Shown: positions 1-9,371, counted from the stretch's first letter. The stretch: 64,000 nucleotides of DNA from Bacteroidetes bacterium UBA4414 (GCA_002389765.1 DGQM01000024.1:266413-330412); one strand, 5' to 3'. Made by a program: numbers and translations. The notes: generated by a model from the sequence alone, not told the origin.

Positions 1-2099
1 ACAACGTCAAACATTTCTTTCAGTTGCTCAATCATCTGTCCTGTCTTTGGCAATACCAAAAGCTCACCCGGGTTGGGTGGTATAGGACCACAGTTTGCTA
101 TGTACAGGTTTTCATGAATGCCGGATGCTTTAATGGCAATATCAAGATCTCCGAGCCCTGCCAGATAACTACTGATACCACCATGATTTGGCAGGCCGAG
201 GTATTGAGATATTTTAGGTTTCCTAAGGTCGAACTCCATAATGACAACACGCTTTTTGGCAAGTGTCATAGTGATGCCGAGGTTGATTGATATAAATGAT
301 TTACCCTCGCCGCTTGAGCTTGATGTAATCATGAATACACGATTGTTGTTAGCCGCAGCCATAAACTCGAGGTTGGCGCGGATGAGGCGGAATTGCTCAG
401 CAACACCTGTGCGTATGTGCGGGCCTACTACTATAGTGTTCTCTCTTGTACTGGCAGCTTCTACACGGCTGATGCTACCAACAATAGGTATGTTGGTTAG
501 CGATTCAATATCGTGGTCGTTGATTACTTTATTATTCAACATTTCGCGAATAACAAGATATCCGCCAGGTATCAGAATACCCAGCAGAAATACAATTGCA
601 TAGATAGTTTTAGGAACAGGTTTAATAGGGTTTGCAGTAGCAAACGGCACAACAATAACTTTCGATTTGTTGGTAGCTGCATATACCGATATTTCATTCT
701 CTACATCTTTTTGGTAGAGCAACAGATATGTTTGTTGCAATACATCATAACCGCGTGTCACGTCTTTGATATTACGCTCTACATTTGGTGTATTGCGGAT
801 GCGGCTGGTGTACTCTGCAGCATTTTTAGCTGCATTTTGCAGGTTGATATTTAGCTTGGCAATAGCATTGTCGCAAGCAAGTATGATGCGTTTACGTTGC
901 TCCAGAATAGCTATTTCATACTCTTTCAGTCTAGGGTGCTCCGGGCCTACGCCACGTGCAAAGGCTTCACGTTGTACGACTAAGTCGTTGTGGGCTCCTA
1001 TCAGTTGTGCAAGGGTAGCATCTTCTGATGCAATGCTAAGGATAGAGAAACGATTGCTTGACATGCCCATCACTGTGCGCTTCATGCTCTCCAGCGATTG
1101 CTTTGCCATCAACAGTTCATCCATCTTTGTTTCAGATGCAGTTTTTGCACTCATAAACTGCTCTGTCTGCGCGGTAGGATCTACGATATCATTATTCAGC
1201 TTGATATCTACCTGCATAGAATCGATGAATCTCAACTCATCTTTAATATTTGCTTTCTTGGCTTTCAGGAAAGCACGTGTTTTTTCTGCTTTTTTATTGA
1301 TATTCTCCAGCTCATTTTTCTGATAGAAGTATATCAGTACGTTCATGAAGTCAACACCACGCTGCGGGATATTGTCTGAATAGCTCAGTCCCAGCAAGCT
1401 GGTACGTCCGTCGTTAAGTGCTACGGTAAACATACCAGTTACACGACCTATAGCAGCAGCACGTGGCTCTGCTTTAACAATAAATTCGGTACTCTTCAGG
1501 TAGCCTCTGTTTACACCAACGCCGTTGGTATACATGATTTTGAAACGTCCGTACGGTTTGCGCACCCACGTGTCGTACAATACTTTGTCTGTAGTGCCGC
1601 CATTGGCTACTTCAAACTGGCCTTCCATCACTTGTTTTATCTTCAGCTCAACAGTACCGCCAGTAAGCCCTGTGGTATCGAACACAACTTTTATAGGAGA
1701 TTCCTTATAAATCTCTGTCTCTTTGATGCGGCCTCTTGCCCAATAACGCACATTCAGCGCAAGTGAATCGACCACTTTTGCAATCATATCCTGCGATTGC
1801 AATACCACCTGTTCGTTAAAGAGGTTGACTTTAGATTTATCGTTTTGAGGGTCTAGTTTGCTCAATACATTTTGCGCAACATTATCTTGCGCTTCATCTA
1901 TCAGTATCGAGCTGCCAATTTCAAAGACAGGAGTAGTGTAGCGCAGGTAGAGGAAACCTGCAGTAACGGTAATAGATATGGACAGGACAAACCAATACCA
2001 GTTGCTGACAATAGTGCCTAGCAATCGTTTAAAGTCGAACGACGAGTTAAACTGTTTCAGAATCTTTTCAGATATCTGCTGTTGGTTGGGTTGCTCCAT
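1..2099 (-). CDS. Wzc/GumC-like polysaccharide chain-length regulator with tyrosine-kinase domain (partial, 3' end outside window)
   Basis: About 699 residues are visible; the C-terminus lies beyond the left edge. The start is the ATG at 2099. A first membrane segment lies near residues 33-50 (WYWFVLSISITVTAGFLYL), followed by a long periplasmic region with coiled-coil character and a second membrane segment near residue 510. The cytoplasmic P-loop domain follows, with Walker A (SSSSGEGKS) near residue 595 and a Walker A'-like stretch VVIMEFDLRKPK near 620. The family (Wzz plus BY-kinase) controls chain length and export of capsule or exopolysaccharide in the inner membrane. The neighbouring Wza-like lipoprotein gene upstream supports this role. 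Any C-terminal tyrosine cluster is not visible. Confidence 0.9.
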   Translation of the reverse strand, partial: MEQPNQQQISEKILKQFNSSFDFKRLLGTIVSNWYWFVLSISITVTAGFLYLRYTTPVFEIGSSILIDEAQDNVAQNVLSKLDPQNDKSKVNLFNEQVVLQSQDMIAKVVDSLALNVRYWARGRIKETEIYKESPIKVVFDTTGLTGGTVELKIKQVMEGQFEVANGGTTDKVLYDTWVRKPYGRFKIMYTNGVGVNRGYLKSTEFIVKAEPRAAAIGRVTGMFTVALNDGRTSLLGLSYSDNIPQRGVDFMNVLIYFYQKNELENINKKAEKTRAFLKAKKANIKDELRFIDSMQVDIKLNNDIVDPTAQTEQFMSAKTASETKMDELLMAKQSLESMKRTVMGMSSNRFSILSIASEDATLAQLIGAHNDLVVQREAFARGVGPEHPRLKEYEIAILEQRKRIILACDNAIAKLNINLQNAAKNAAEYTSRIRNTPNVERNIKDVTRGYDVLQQTYLLLYQKDVENEISVYAATNKSKVIVVPFATANPIKPVPKTIYAIVFLLGILIPGGYLVIREMLNNKVINDHDIESLTNIPIVGSISRVEAASTRENTIVVGPHIRTGVAEQFRLIRANLEFMAAANNNRVFMITSSSSGEGKSFISINLGITMTLAKKRVVIMEFDLRKPKISQYLGLPNHGGISSYLAGLGDLDIAIKASGIHENLYIANCGPIPPNPGELLVLPKTGQMIEQLKEMFDV

Positions 2100-2122
2100 G
2101 AATCCTTTCTATCTACCTCCTT

Positions 2123-2956
2123 TTATTTTGTAAGTTTTGTAATACCATATATTGTAACTGCAGACGATAATATCGTCATGATAGTAGGCAAGTAAAACTT
2201 CAGGAAATCGTTGTTTTCCTGTTTCCTGATTCTTGCTGGTTCAATGTATATGATGTCGTTTTGTTTTAAATAGTAGTATGGGCTGCTGAATAGCGTTCTG
2301 CTATTCAGGTTCAACCTTGCATATTCACGTTTACCTTCCGTTTCGCGGATGATGAGCACATTGTCTTTGCGGCCTGTAATAGGAATATCGCCGGCAGCAG
2401 CCAGTGCATCCAGTATGCTTATTTTCTGGTTGGCAGCAACAATTTGGCCAACCCTACCTACTTCACCAAATACAGTTACGTGAAAGTTAATGATATTAGC
2501 TTCTACAACAGGTTCTTTTACATAGGCTTTCAATTTGTCTGCCAGCAAGTCTTTCAGTTGCCTCATGGTAAGGCCTGAAACTTTCAGCTTGCCAATTACA
2601 GGGTAGTCGATAAAACCATTCACATCTACCAGATAACCAAGGTTTTGTGCAGAATTTGCTGCACCGCCACCGGCTCCTCCGGCAGATGCCGTAATGCTGT
2701 ATGCAGTACCGCCCTCGTTGAATATTGCAACAGGATTGATACCACCTTTTTCAACAATACTGCTAATGGTAGATACTTTGATGGCAAGAATATCCTCAGG
2801 TAGTATAGTCACTTCCTTGCGGCGGTCTATATTGTCTACCTGTACAGATGCATTCTGCAATGTATTATCGCTGAAATAGATGGTTTTTTGTGGTGTAGAG
2901 CACGCTGTAACCATCATCAAACCTATTACGGTGAGCGTGTATAGAAACTTGCACAT
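2123..2956 (-). CDS. Wza/BexD-like polysaccharide export outer-membrane lipoprotein
   Basis: 277 residues. The N-terminus is a lipoprotein signal peptide with lipobox MVTAC (Cys about residue 19), so the product should be lipidated and placed in the outer membrane. A polysaccharide-export (PES) domain follows, including LGYLVDVNGFIDYPVIGKLK, and then an SLBB-like region (VTVFGEVGRVGQ, ISILDALAAAGDI). The C-terminus ends in a hydrophobic helix (FYLPTIMTILSSAVTIYGI), as in Wza-type channels where a C-terminal helix crosses the outer membrane. It lies 23 bases upstream of the Wzc-like gene on the same strand, so the two are very probably one operon for capsule export. Confidence 0.9.
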   Translation of the reverse strand: MCKFLYTLTVIGLMMVTACSTPQKTIYFSDNTLQNASVQVDNIDRRKEVTILPEDILAIKVSTISSIVEKGGINPVAIFNEGGTAYSITASAGGAGGGAANSAQNLGYLVDVNGFIDYPVIGKLKVSGLTMRQLKDLLADKLKAYVKEPVVEANIINFHVTVFGEVGRVGQIVAANQKISILDALAAAGDIPITGRKDNVLIIRETEGKREYARLNLNSRTLFSSPYYYLKQNDIIYIEPARIRKQENNDFLKFYLPTIMTILSSAVTIYGITKLTK

Positions 2957-3284
2957 ACGTTAATGAATTTTAATGGGTGTTGTGATGTGTTGTAAACCGG
3001 GGACAGTGTTGTGAAGCCGTACCCGGGCTGCTCTACTACAATGCGATATGTGGGTATTGTACTTAGCACTATTTGGTAACAAACCGCTTTTAAACGGTTT
3101 ATATTACAATATATATTAGTGCAAAATACTTTGTTATTACCGCATTATAAACAAATGTGGATAACTTATTCACATCTTATCAACAGCTTATTAACATCGT
3201 TTTCACCCGTTAAATACAAAATTATCGGATGGTTGAATTGCAACCATCAAATGCACTGTTATCCTGCTGTTAATGTGCGGCTGT
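2957..3284. other. 328-bp non-coding gap, candidate replication origin
   Basis: No credible gene is seen here. The gap holds an imperfect palindrome (AAACCG at 3081-3086 facing CGGTTT at 3095-3100), an AT-rich stretch at about 3095-3155 and four DnaA-box-like 9-mers at 3156-3196. An AT-rich tract next to phased DnaA boxes is the usual plan of a bacterial oriC. It could also be a DnaA-controlled promoter or titration site. No dnaA gene lies in the window. Confidence 0.45.
3156..3196. promoter_or_regulatory. cluster of four DnaA-box-like 9-mers
   Basis: TGTGGATAA at 3156-3164 is a perfect consensus DnaA box (TTATCCACA on the minus strand). TTATTCACA at 3166-3174 fits TTATNCACA. TTATCAACA at 3177-3185 and TTATTAACA at 3188-3196 are variants with one and two differences. 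The last three are in the same orientation and start every 11 bases, about one helical turn, which suits cooperative DnaA binding. Confidence 0.6.
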
Positions 3285-3935
3285 TTACGGTGCCAGGCGG
3301 CTTTTTAGCCATGCTCCGTCTGCGTTTCGGGAGAATATTATGCGGTCGTGCATGCGGCTGCTACGGCCTTGCCAAAACTCTATAGAAGACGGGATAATTC
3401 TATACCCACCCCAATGTTGCGGTCGTGGAGCATTATCGCCATACTGTGCTGTGTACTGTTTGTAGTTTTCTTCCAGTATATCACGATTGGGGATTACCGT
3501 ACTTTGCGGCGAAGACCAAGCCCCTATACGGCTACCTGCAGGGCGCGAGTGGAAGTATTCATCACTTTCAGCATCGCTTACTTTTTCGGCAATACCCTCA
3601 ATACACACTTGTCTTTCCAGTTCTTTCCAAAAGAAGACCAGCGATACATTGGGATTTTCAGCGATATCTCTGCCTTTTTCGCTGTTGTAATTGGTATAGA
3701 ATACAAAGCCTTTGTCGTCAAGGCCTTTCAGCAATACAATGCGTGCATGTGGTTTGCCTGTTGCATTTACAGTGGCCAGTGTCATTGCATTTACCTCTTC
3801 GGCATCTGCCTGCTGTGCTTCTGCAAACCATTTATGGAAAAAAGCAAAAGGATCATCACCTGCTACTTGTTCATCAAGTACTGCCAGTTGATAATCCTTG
3901 CGTATTGCTGCAATATGTTTACCCGTGTGGGACAA
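3285..3935 (-). CDS. pdxH: Pyridoxamine 5'-phosphate oxidase
   Basis: 216 residues, the usual PdxH length. It oxidises pyridoxamine/pyridoxine 5'-phosphate to pyridoxal 5'-phosphate using FMN, in the cytoplasm. Recognisable family stretches are ARIVLLKGLDDKGFVFYTN (FMN/substrate), FFWKELERQVCIEG, YFHSRPAGSRIGAW, and the C-terminal IEFWQGRSSRMHDR with final RLAP. The start is a TTG at 3935: no ATG or GTG gives the conserved N-terminus, and the next Met is about residue 50, inside the fold. The TTG abuts the TAA of the 48-residue gene upstream (TAATTG), so translation is probably coupled. Confidence 0.93.
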   Translation of the reverse strand: MSHTGKHIAAIRKDYQLAVLDEQVAGDDPFAFFHKWFAEAQQADAEEVNAMTLATVNATGKPHARIVLLKGLDDKGFVFYTNYNSEKGRDIAENPNVSLVFFWKELERQVCIEGIAEKVSDAESDEYFHSRPAGSRIGAWSSPQSTVIPNRDILEENYKQYTAQYGDNAPRPQHWGGYRIIPSSIEFWQGRSSRMHDRIIFSRNADGAWLKSRLAP

Positions 3936-4082
3936 TTATTTAGCTTTTTTCTCGCCACCCAGATATTTCGCCATCACATATACCAGTTCAATAACCATCA
4001 GTATAATGAATGTATAAACTAATACGTCGCCAACACCGTATGCAAAAGTATCGTAGAAAGCGCCTAACATTAAAGATTTCAT
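3936..4082 (-). CDS. Small single-span membrane protein (48 aa), unknown function
   Basis: A short reading frame MKSLMLGAFYDTFAYGVGDV followed by a hydrophobic segment (LVYTFIILMVIELVYVMA) and a basic tail ending KKAK. It reads as a one-span membrane protein with the tail in the cytoplasm. An alternative start is Met5, for which AAGGA is better spaced. It is immediately upstream of pdxH, with its TAA touching the TTG of pdxH, so both are likely on one message. No family is recognised. Confidence 0.6.
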   Translation of the reverse strand: MKSLMLGAFYDTFAYGVGDVLVYTFIILMVIELVYVMAKYLGGEKKAK

Positions 4083-4199
4083 ATCCTTGATTAAGATTAG
4101 GGCTGCAAGATACAAAAAGCTGTTTGTAAATACTACTGTTTATGCAATTCGCATTTTTGTGATTAATTTTCACCCCCGGTTAAAGGGATAGGGATAAAC

Positions 4200-5411
4200 A
4201 TGTTGTTGCGACACATACCGTTTTTGAAGACCGTACTCTTGTACGCGTTTACAGCTTTTGGCGGTCCGCAGGGGCATTTGGGTATGATGGTAAAATCTTT
4301 TGCCAATAAAAGACACGATGTAACAGAGGAAGAAATTGCAGAGTACAATGCCTTCTCGCAAATGTTGCCCGGACCATCGTCTACCCAAACGGTGATGCTG
4401 ATTGGCTACAAACGCGGAGGTGTTCCTCTGGCCATTCTCACCTTGTTGCTATGGGTGTTGCCGGCAACGCTTATCATGTCTGCATTTTCCTTTCTCATAT
4501 ATTATTTTGATGTAAAGGATATACAGACCAATATGTTCAAATACGTGCAGCCCATGTCTGTAGGCTTCATAGCCTTCGCGGCAGTGCGTATGATGAAAAC
4601 CAGTGTACAACACGTTGCTACATGGGCTATCATGACAGGGAGTTTAATTGTAACGATTGCTGTGCCAACGCCGTGGGTATTTCCTGTGCTGCTATTGGTG
4701 GCTGGTACTATCAGCAATTTCAGTAACAAGCGTATCCCTATGAAGTACGAGAAGCCAAAGCCCATCAAATGGATGAGCCTTTGGATATTCTTTGTTGTAT
4801 TTATACTGGCGGGTATATTCAGTGAATTATCTAAAGCGTATAACTGGGAATATGGACGCTTCTTCAATCTGTTTGAAAACTTCTATCGCTTCGGGGCTTT
4901 TGTGTTTGGTGGCGGGCAGGCACTGTTGCCAATGATGCTGTATCAGTTTGTGTATAGACCTAAGGGGATAGGAGAGGCTCCGCTGATAAGCAGTGAGAAC
5001 TTGTTGAATGGTTATGGATTGGTGCAGGCAGTACCGGGACCTGTATTCTCAATTTGTTCCTTTACAGGTGGCATGGTGATGAGTAGCTACGGGCCTGTGT
5101 GGCAGGCAATTGGTTGCCTTGTGGCAACGGTTGCAGTGTTCCTACCAAGTACTTTATTATTATTATTCCTGTTTCCTGTATATCAGCACCTGAAGCAACA
5201 CGTTATCATCTTCCGTGCATTGGAGGGTATAAATGCAGCAATTGTAGGGATAATATGGGCATCCGGTATCGTATTGTTTCAGGCAATACCTTTTGAATGG
5301 ACAAACGTAGTAGTGGCTGTTATTACATTCTCTATCCTGATGTTTACCAAAATACCATCGCCCTATGTAGTGGTAGGGTGGTTGTTGCTGGGTTTGGCTA
5401 TGAATGTGTAG
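4200..5411 (+). CDS. chrA: Chromate transporter, ChrA family (long form)
   Basis: 403 residues, the full two-domain length of the CHR family. It shows the tandem half-repeats typical of ChrA: the N-half motif FTAFGGPQGHLGM and MLPGPSSTQT, and the C-half FGGGQALLPMM and AVPGPVFSICSF. Around 10-12 hydrophobic spans are visible. Members export chromate by coupling to the proton gradient, but many family members have no proven substrate, so the specificity is an inference. It is transcribed divergently from the pdxH unit and ends 3 bases before the stop of the convergent SCO1 gene. Confidence 0.88.
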   Translation: MLLRHIPFLKTVLLYAFTAFGGPQGHLGMMVKSFANKRHDVTEEEIAEYNAFSQMLPGPSSTQTVMLIGYKRGGVPLAILTLLLWVLPATLIMSAFSFLIYYFDVKDIQTNMFKYVQPMSVGFIAFAAVRMMKTSVQHVATWAIMTGSLIVTIAVPTPWVFPVLLLVAGTISNFSNKRIPMKYEKPKPIKWMSLWIFFVVFILAGIFSELSKAYNWEYGRFFNLFENFYRFGAFVFGGGQALLPMMLYQFVYRPKGIGEAPLISSENLLNGYGLVQAVPGPVFSICSFTGGMVMSSYGPVWQAIGCLVATVAVFLPSTLLLLFLFPVYQHLKQHVIIFRALEGINAAIVGIIWASGIVLFQAIPFEWTNVVVAVITFSILMFTKIPSPYVVVGWLLLGLAMNV

Positions 5412-5414
5412 CCT

Positions 5415-6044
5415 TTATTCTTCTTTCAGCAATTCCTGAATATCACCAATAAGCTGATTAACCTCGCCAGGGTTCAGGCCATCGTATTGTCCGCGAATAC
5501 GGCCACCTTTATCTACAAGAATAAAGCGCTCAGAGTGTATGAAGTCTGAATTGATGTCTGCTGTAGCAGTATCATCAACCGCTGTTACCAGGTATTCATC
5601 ACGAGCCATTTCATACAGTGCTTTTTTATCGCCTGTCAGGAACATCCATTGGTTCGGGTCTGCATCAAAGTGCATGCTGTATGCCTTCATGGCACCTACT
5701 GTGTCTTTCTTAGGATCTACCGTATGAGAAAGGATGAGTATTTCATTATTGCCACGATATGCCTGATATACTTTGGTCATATTCTCGTTCATACGCGGGC
5801 AAATGCCTTTGCAGGTTGTAAAGAAGTAATTAACTACACGGATTTTACCATCTACATTGGCAAGTGTTACGGTTTTACCATCCTGATTGGTGAAGGAAAA
5901 ATTCCCCACTTTGTGCCCCGGATTCCCCAGAATAGGTAGCTTTTTAGGCAAGTCGCGGGTTTGTGTGTAGTAGTATGTCATAAATACCGCAGCAAACACA
6001 ATGAAAAATGATACCAGTATGATGGTTGTAGTCCTTTTACTCAT
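5415..6044 (-). CDS. SCO1/SenC family copper-binding thioredoxin-fold protein
   Basis: 209 residues. An N-terminal anchor (residues 7-26, TTIILVSFFIVFAAVFMTYYY) is followed by a thioredoxin-like domain outside the inner membrane. The copper-binding CxxxC (TCKGICPRMN) and the distant His (FIHSERF) are both present. SCO proteins deliver copper to the CuA site of cytochrome c oxidase or act in thiol redox control. No oxidase genes are next to it. The -7 promoter element ends 6 bases before the ATG, so the message is probably leaderless. Confidence 0.9.
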   Translation of the reverse strand: MSKRTTTIILVSFFIVFAAVFMTYYYTQTRDLPKKLPILGNPGHKVGNFSFTNQDGKTVTLANVDGKIRVVNYFFTTCKGICPRMNENMTKVYQAYRGNNEILILSHTVDPKKDTVGAMKAYSMHFDADPNQWMFLTGDKKALYEMARDEYLVTAVDDTATADINSDFIHSERFILVDKGGRIRGQYDGLNPGEVNQLIGDIQELLKEE

Positions 6045-6050
6045 AGCGCT

Positions 6051-6059
6051 GCAAAGTTA
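6051..6059 (-). promoter_or_regulatory. Bacteroidota -7 element of the SCO1 gene
   Basis: TAACTTTGC matches TAnnTTTGC and lies 6 bases before the ATG at 6044, so transcription would begin at or next to the start codon. Confidence 0.65.
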
Positions 6060-6137
6060 GTGGCTTTGCAAATGCAAAACATACCCGCAAGGCAAATTGT
6101 TATTGCCCGCAGGTATGTTATCTCTGCCGGAATTTGA

Positions 6138-6356
6138 TTAAAGATGACACGTAGTGTTGCTGATGGCCGTGCTGCCCTCATAACGCTCGCAGGCATCATC
6201 TGCGTCGCGTAGTGTCTGATTCTGAAGGTCGTAAACCTTAGTTGTCGATGCGCTGCCTACCGTAGTAGTACATGTGCATGTGTAATCTTTTTTGCACGAT
6301 GTGAAAGCGAATGTGCAAAGAACGGCAAACAGTACTACGATTTTTGAATGTTTCAT
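6138..6356 (-). CDS. Small cysteine-rich lipoprotein, unknown function
   Basis: 72 residues with a clear lipoprotein signal (MKHSKIVVLFAVLCTFAFTSC, lipobox TSC at about residue 20). The mature part is short and holds four further cysteines (YTCTCTTTVG, DACERYEG, and a C-terminal TTCHL), which could form disulfides or bind metal in the periplasm or on the surface. Small lipoproteins of this layout are common in Bacteroidota. No characterised family is recognised. It appears to stand alone between SCO1 and leuS, on the same strand. Confidence 0.75.
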   Translation of the reverse strand: MKHSKIVVLFAVLCTFAFTSCKKDYTCTCTTTVGSASTTKVYDLQNQTLRDADDACERYEGSTAISNTTCHL

Positions 6357-6454
6357 AATTATCAGTTTTGGTTCGTAGTAAGTGTTGAAAATACTGTGCC
6401 GATAGTTCTTAAAACTATCTTAAAGAGTCGCGATTATGTATGTATTATGTTAAA

Positions 6455-6485
6455 ACAAAAAAGCCCTGTTAAACACAGGGCTTTT
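6455..6485 (-). terminator. Intrinsic terminator after leuS
   Basis: A 9-bp stem (AAGCCCTGT at 6461-6469 with ACAGGGCTT at 6475-6483). On the minus strand it is followed by a T-run, 22 bases past the leuS stop codon. Confidence 0.85.
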
Positions 6486-6506
6486 ATATTATTGAGTATA
6501 ATGTAG

Positions 6507-9287
6507 TTATATAACTACATTTATCATTTTGCCTTTTACGTAGATGAATTTCTTCACAGGTTTGCCTTCCATCCATTTCTGAATGGTCTCATCTGCAAGT
6601 ACTGCAGCTTCCAGTGCAGCTTGTTCTATATCCAATGCAAATTCCATTTCGGCGCGTGTTTTACCATTTATAGCAACCGGGTATACTTTGCTGTTATCTA
6701 CTGTATACTTCTCATCGTATGCAGGGAATGGTGCATCCAGTACGGTTGTTGTATTGCCAAAACAATTTTGCCAAAGCTCTTCAGCAAGGTGTGGTGCAAA
6801 TGGTGTTATCAGCACAGCCAATGGCTCAAGCACAGCACGTTTGTGGCAGTTGAGTGTTGTCAGTTCGTTGACACAAATCATAAACTGGCTCACTGCAGTA
6901 TTGAAAGAGAAACGTTCTATATCATCACCAATTTTCTTAATGGTTTTGTGCAATACTTTCTGTTCTGCATCACTTGCAGCTTCGTCTGTTACAATCCATC
7001 CTGTTTGCTCATCGGCATACAAGCGCCACATTTTTTTAATGAAGCGATGCACGCCTTCAATACCTTTCTGCTCCCACGGTTTGCTTACATCTATAGGGCC
7101 GAGGAACATTTCGTACATACGGAATGTATCTGCACCAAAATCATTTACAATATCATCGGGGTTAACAACATTGTATTTTGACTTAGACATTTTTTCTACC
7201 TCTGCACCACATATGTATTTGCCATCTTCCAGTATAAATTCTGCATCTGCATAATCCGGTCGCCACTTCTTGAATGCTTCAATATCAAGTTCAAGACCGT
7301 TTACAATATTTACATCAACATTGATAGCGTTGGTTTGATACTCGTTTTTCAAGCCAGCGGATACCAGTTGTTTTGTGCCATGTACACGATATACAAACCT
7401 TGAGCTGCCCTGTATCATTCCCTGATTCACCAATTTCTTAAATGGTTCTTCAAAGCTAATGTGACCGAGGTCGTGCAATACTTTTGTCCACAAGCGGCTA
7501 TAAAGTAAATGCCCTACTGCATGTTCTGTACCACCTATGTAAAGGTCTACCTCTCGCCAATAGTCTGTAGCGTTTTTGCTAGCAAATTCGGCATCGTTCT
7601 TCGGGTCCATATAGCGGAGGAAGTACCAACTGCTACCTGCATAACCCGGCATGGTATTGGTTTCTCGTGTGCCTTTATCTGTTGTTACCCATTCTGTAAC
7701 ATTAGCAAGTGGGCCTTCACCTTCAGGGCCGGGCTTGTAGTTTTCTACCATTGGTAGCTCTACAGGCAGTGCACCACCGTTTTCAATTTCGTCTGTTGCA
7801 TATGGTATGCCATTCACATAGACTACAGGGAATGGTTCGCCCCAATAACGTTGACGGCTAAAGCCTGCATCGCGCATTTTGAAGTTCACTTTCGCTTTAC
7901 CAATACCCGCATCTACAATAGCACGTATGGCTACATCGGTAGCTTTTGCTACTTCAATACCAGTCAGGAAGCCACTGTTTTCCAGTGTCCCTGTTTTATC
8001 GGTATAGGCAAACTCGCCATGATAGTTGCCGCCAAATATGTTTGTAGTAGGTATCTGGAAATGTTTAGCAAATGCATGGTCGCGGTCGTCGCCACTTGGT
8101 ACAGCCATAATAGCACCTGTACCGTAGCCTGCTAACACGTATTCCGATATCCATACAGGTACTTGTTTGCGTGTGAAAGGGTGTGTAACATAGGCACCCG
8201 TAAAGCAACCTGTTACTTGTTTCACCTCAGCCATACGCTCGCGTTCGCTGCGACTTTGTACATATTTCTTGTATTCTGCAATAGCTTCTTTTTGCTCAGG
8301 TGTGCTGATAATATCAACTAGTTCATGCTCAGGAGCCAGTACCATAAAGTCTACACCGAAAATGGTATCAGGGCGTGTTGTAAACACTACGATGTGTTTA
8401 TCTGCAAATCCCTGTACATCAAAACACACTTCTGCACCGTTGCTTTTACCAATCCAGTTGCGCTGCATTTCTTTCATGGCATCGCTCCACTCCAGTTTAT
8501 CGAGGCTGGTCAGCAGGCGGTCTGCATATTCTGTAATGCGCAAAAACCATTGGCGCATCTGCTTGCGGATAACAGGGTGGCCGCCACGTTCAGATACACC
8601 ATTTACCACTTCGTCATTTGCCAATACAGTACCCAACGCTTCGCACCACCATACTTCTGCATAGCCCTGAAAGGCAAGGCGATATTTCATCAATGTATCA
8701 CGCTTGTCTTTCTCGCTCATGGCTGCCCATGCTTTCGAATCAAAGCTTAGTTTGTCATCATCCGGGCATGCATTATTTACGTTGCCTTCTTTTTCAAAGA
8801 TGGCAATCAGTTCTTTTATGCTGCGTGCTTTCTGTTGTTTGCGGTCGTACCAACTATGAAACAGTTGCAGGAATATCCACTGCGTCCATTTGTAATAGTT
8901 AGGTTCGCTTGTGCGTACTTCACGCTCCCAATCGTAGCAGAAACCAATATTATCCAGTTGCTCTTTGTAGCGGGCAATATTTTTTTCTGTAGTTACAGCG
9001 GGGTGTTGTCCTGTTTCCAGTGCGTATTGTTCTGCAGGCAGGCCAAATGCATCGAAGCCCATCGGGTGCAATACATTAAAGCCCTTCATGCGTTTGTAGC
9101 GCGCATATATATCTGATGCTATGTAGCCAAGCGGGTGGCCTACGTGAAGGCCTGCACCACTCGGATACGGAAACATATCGAGTATGTAATATTTAGGTTT
9201 TATGCTATCGTTGCTTACACGATATACATTATTGTCTTGCCAGTACTTTTTCCACTTCTTTTCAATGGTACTAAACGCGTATTCCAT
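6507..9287 (-). CDS. leuS: Leucyl-tRNA synthetase
   Basis: 926 residues, class I aminoacyl-tRNA synthetase that charges tRNA-Leu in the cytoplasm. The HIGH signature is HVGH at residues 48-51 (PSGAGLHVGHPLGY), and KMSKS lies near residue 700 (EVEKMSKSKYNVV). The editing (CP1) domain shows the T-rich VFTTRPDTIFG and the GTGAIMAVPSGDDRD stretch. It is longer than the E. coli enzyme, partly through an insert around residues 150-190, which is usual in this phylum. A -7 element (TACTTTTGG) is at 9312-9320, 24 bases before the ATG. Confidence 0.98.
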   Translation of the reverse strand: MEYAFSTIEKKWKKYWQDNNVYRVSNDSIKPKYYILDMFPYPSGAGLHVGHPLGYIASDIYARYKRMKGFNVLHPMGFDAFGLPAEQYALETGQHPAVTTEKNIARYKEQLDNIGFCYDWEREVRTSEPNYYKWTQWIFLQLFHSWYDRKQQKARSIKELIAIFEKEGNVNNACPDDDKLSFDSKAWAAMSEKDKRDTLMKYRLAFQGYAEVWWCEALGTVLANDEVVNGVSERGGHPVIRKQMRQWFLRITEYADRLLTSLDKLEWSDAMKEMQRNWIGKSNGAEVCFDVQGFADKHIVVFTTRPDTIFGVDFMVLAPEHELVDIISTPEQKEAIAEYKKYVQSRSERERMAEVKQVTGCFTGAYVTHPFTRKQVPVWISEYVLAGYGTGAIMAVPSGDDRDHAFAKHFQIPTTNIFGGNYHGEFAYTDKTGTLENSGFLTGIEVAKATDVAIRAIVDAGIGKAKVNFKMRDAGFSRQRYWGEPFPVVYVNGIPYATDEIENGGALPVELPMVENYKPGPEGEGPLANVTEWVTTDKGTRETNTMPGYAGSSWYFLRYMDPKNDAEFASKNATDYWREVDLYIGGTEHAVGHLLYSRLWTKVLHDLGHISFEEPFKKLVNQGMIQGSSRFVYRVHGTKQLVSAGLKNEYQTNAINVDVNIVNGLELDIEAFKKWRPDYADAEFILEDGKYICGAEVEKMSKSKYNVVNPDDIVNDFGADTFRMYEMFLGPIDVSKPWEQKGIEGVHRFIKKMWRLYADEQTGWIVTDEAASDAEQKVLHKTIKKIGDDIERFSFNTAVSQFMICVNELTTLNCHKRAVLEPLAVLITPFAPHLAEELWQNCFGNTTTVLDAPFPAYDEKYTVDNSKVYPVAINGKTRAEMEFALDIEQAALEAAVLADETIQKWMEGKPVKKFIYVKGKMINVVI

Positions 9288-9311
9288 GCTATGTAATGTA
9301 TAAATGGGACG

Positions 9312-9320
9312 CCAAAAGTA
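9312..9320 (-). promoter_or_regulatory. -7 element of leuS
   Basis: TACTTTTGG, one base from TAnnTTTGC, 24 bases upstream of the leuS ATG. Confidence 0.45.
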
Positions 9321-9371
9321 CGAAAACGCATACAGGAATGGAAAATGTAAGCCCTTAGTAGCTGAAATACA

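Noticed and set aside
3348..4022. Long open frame opposite pdxH and the small membrane gene
   Set aside because: The minus-strand PdxH is clearly homologous over its full length; the plus-strand translation shows no family pattern.
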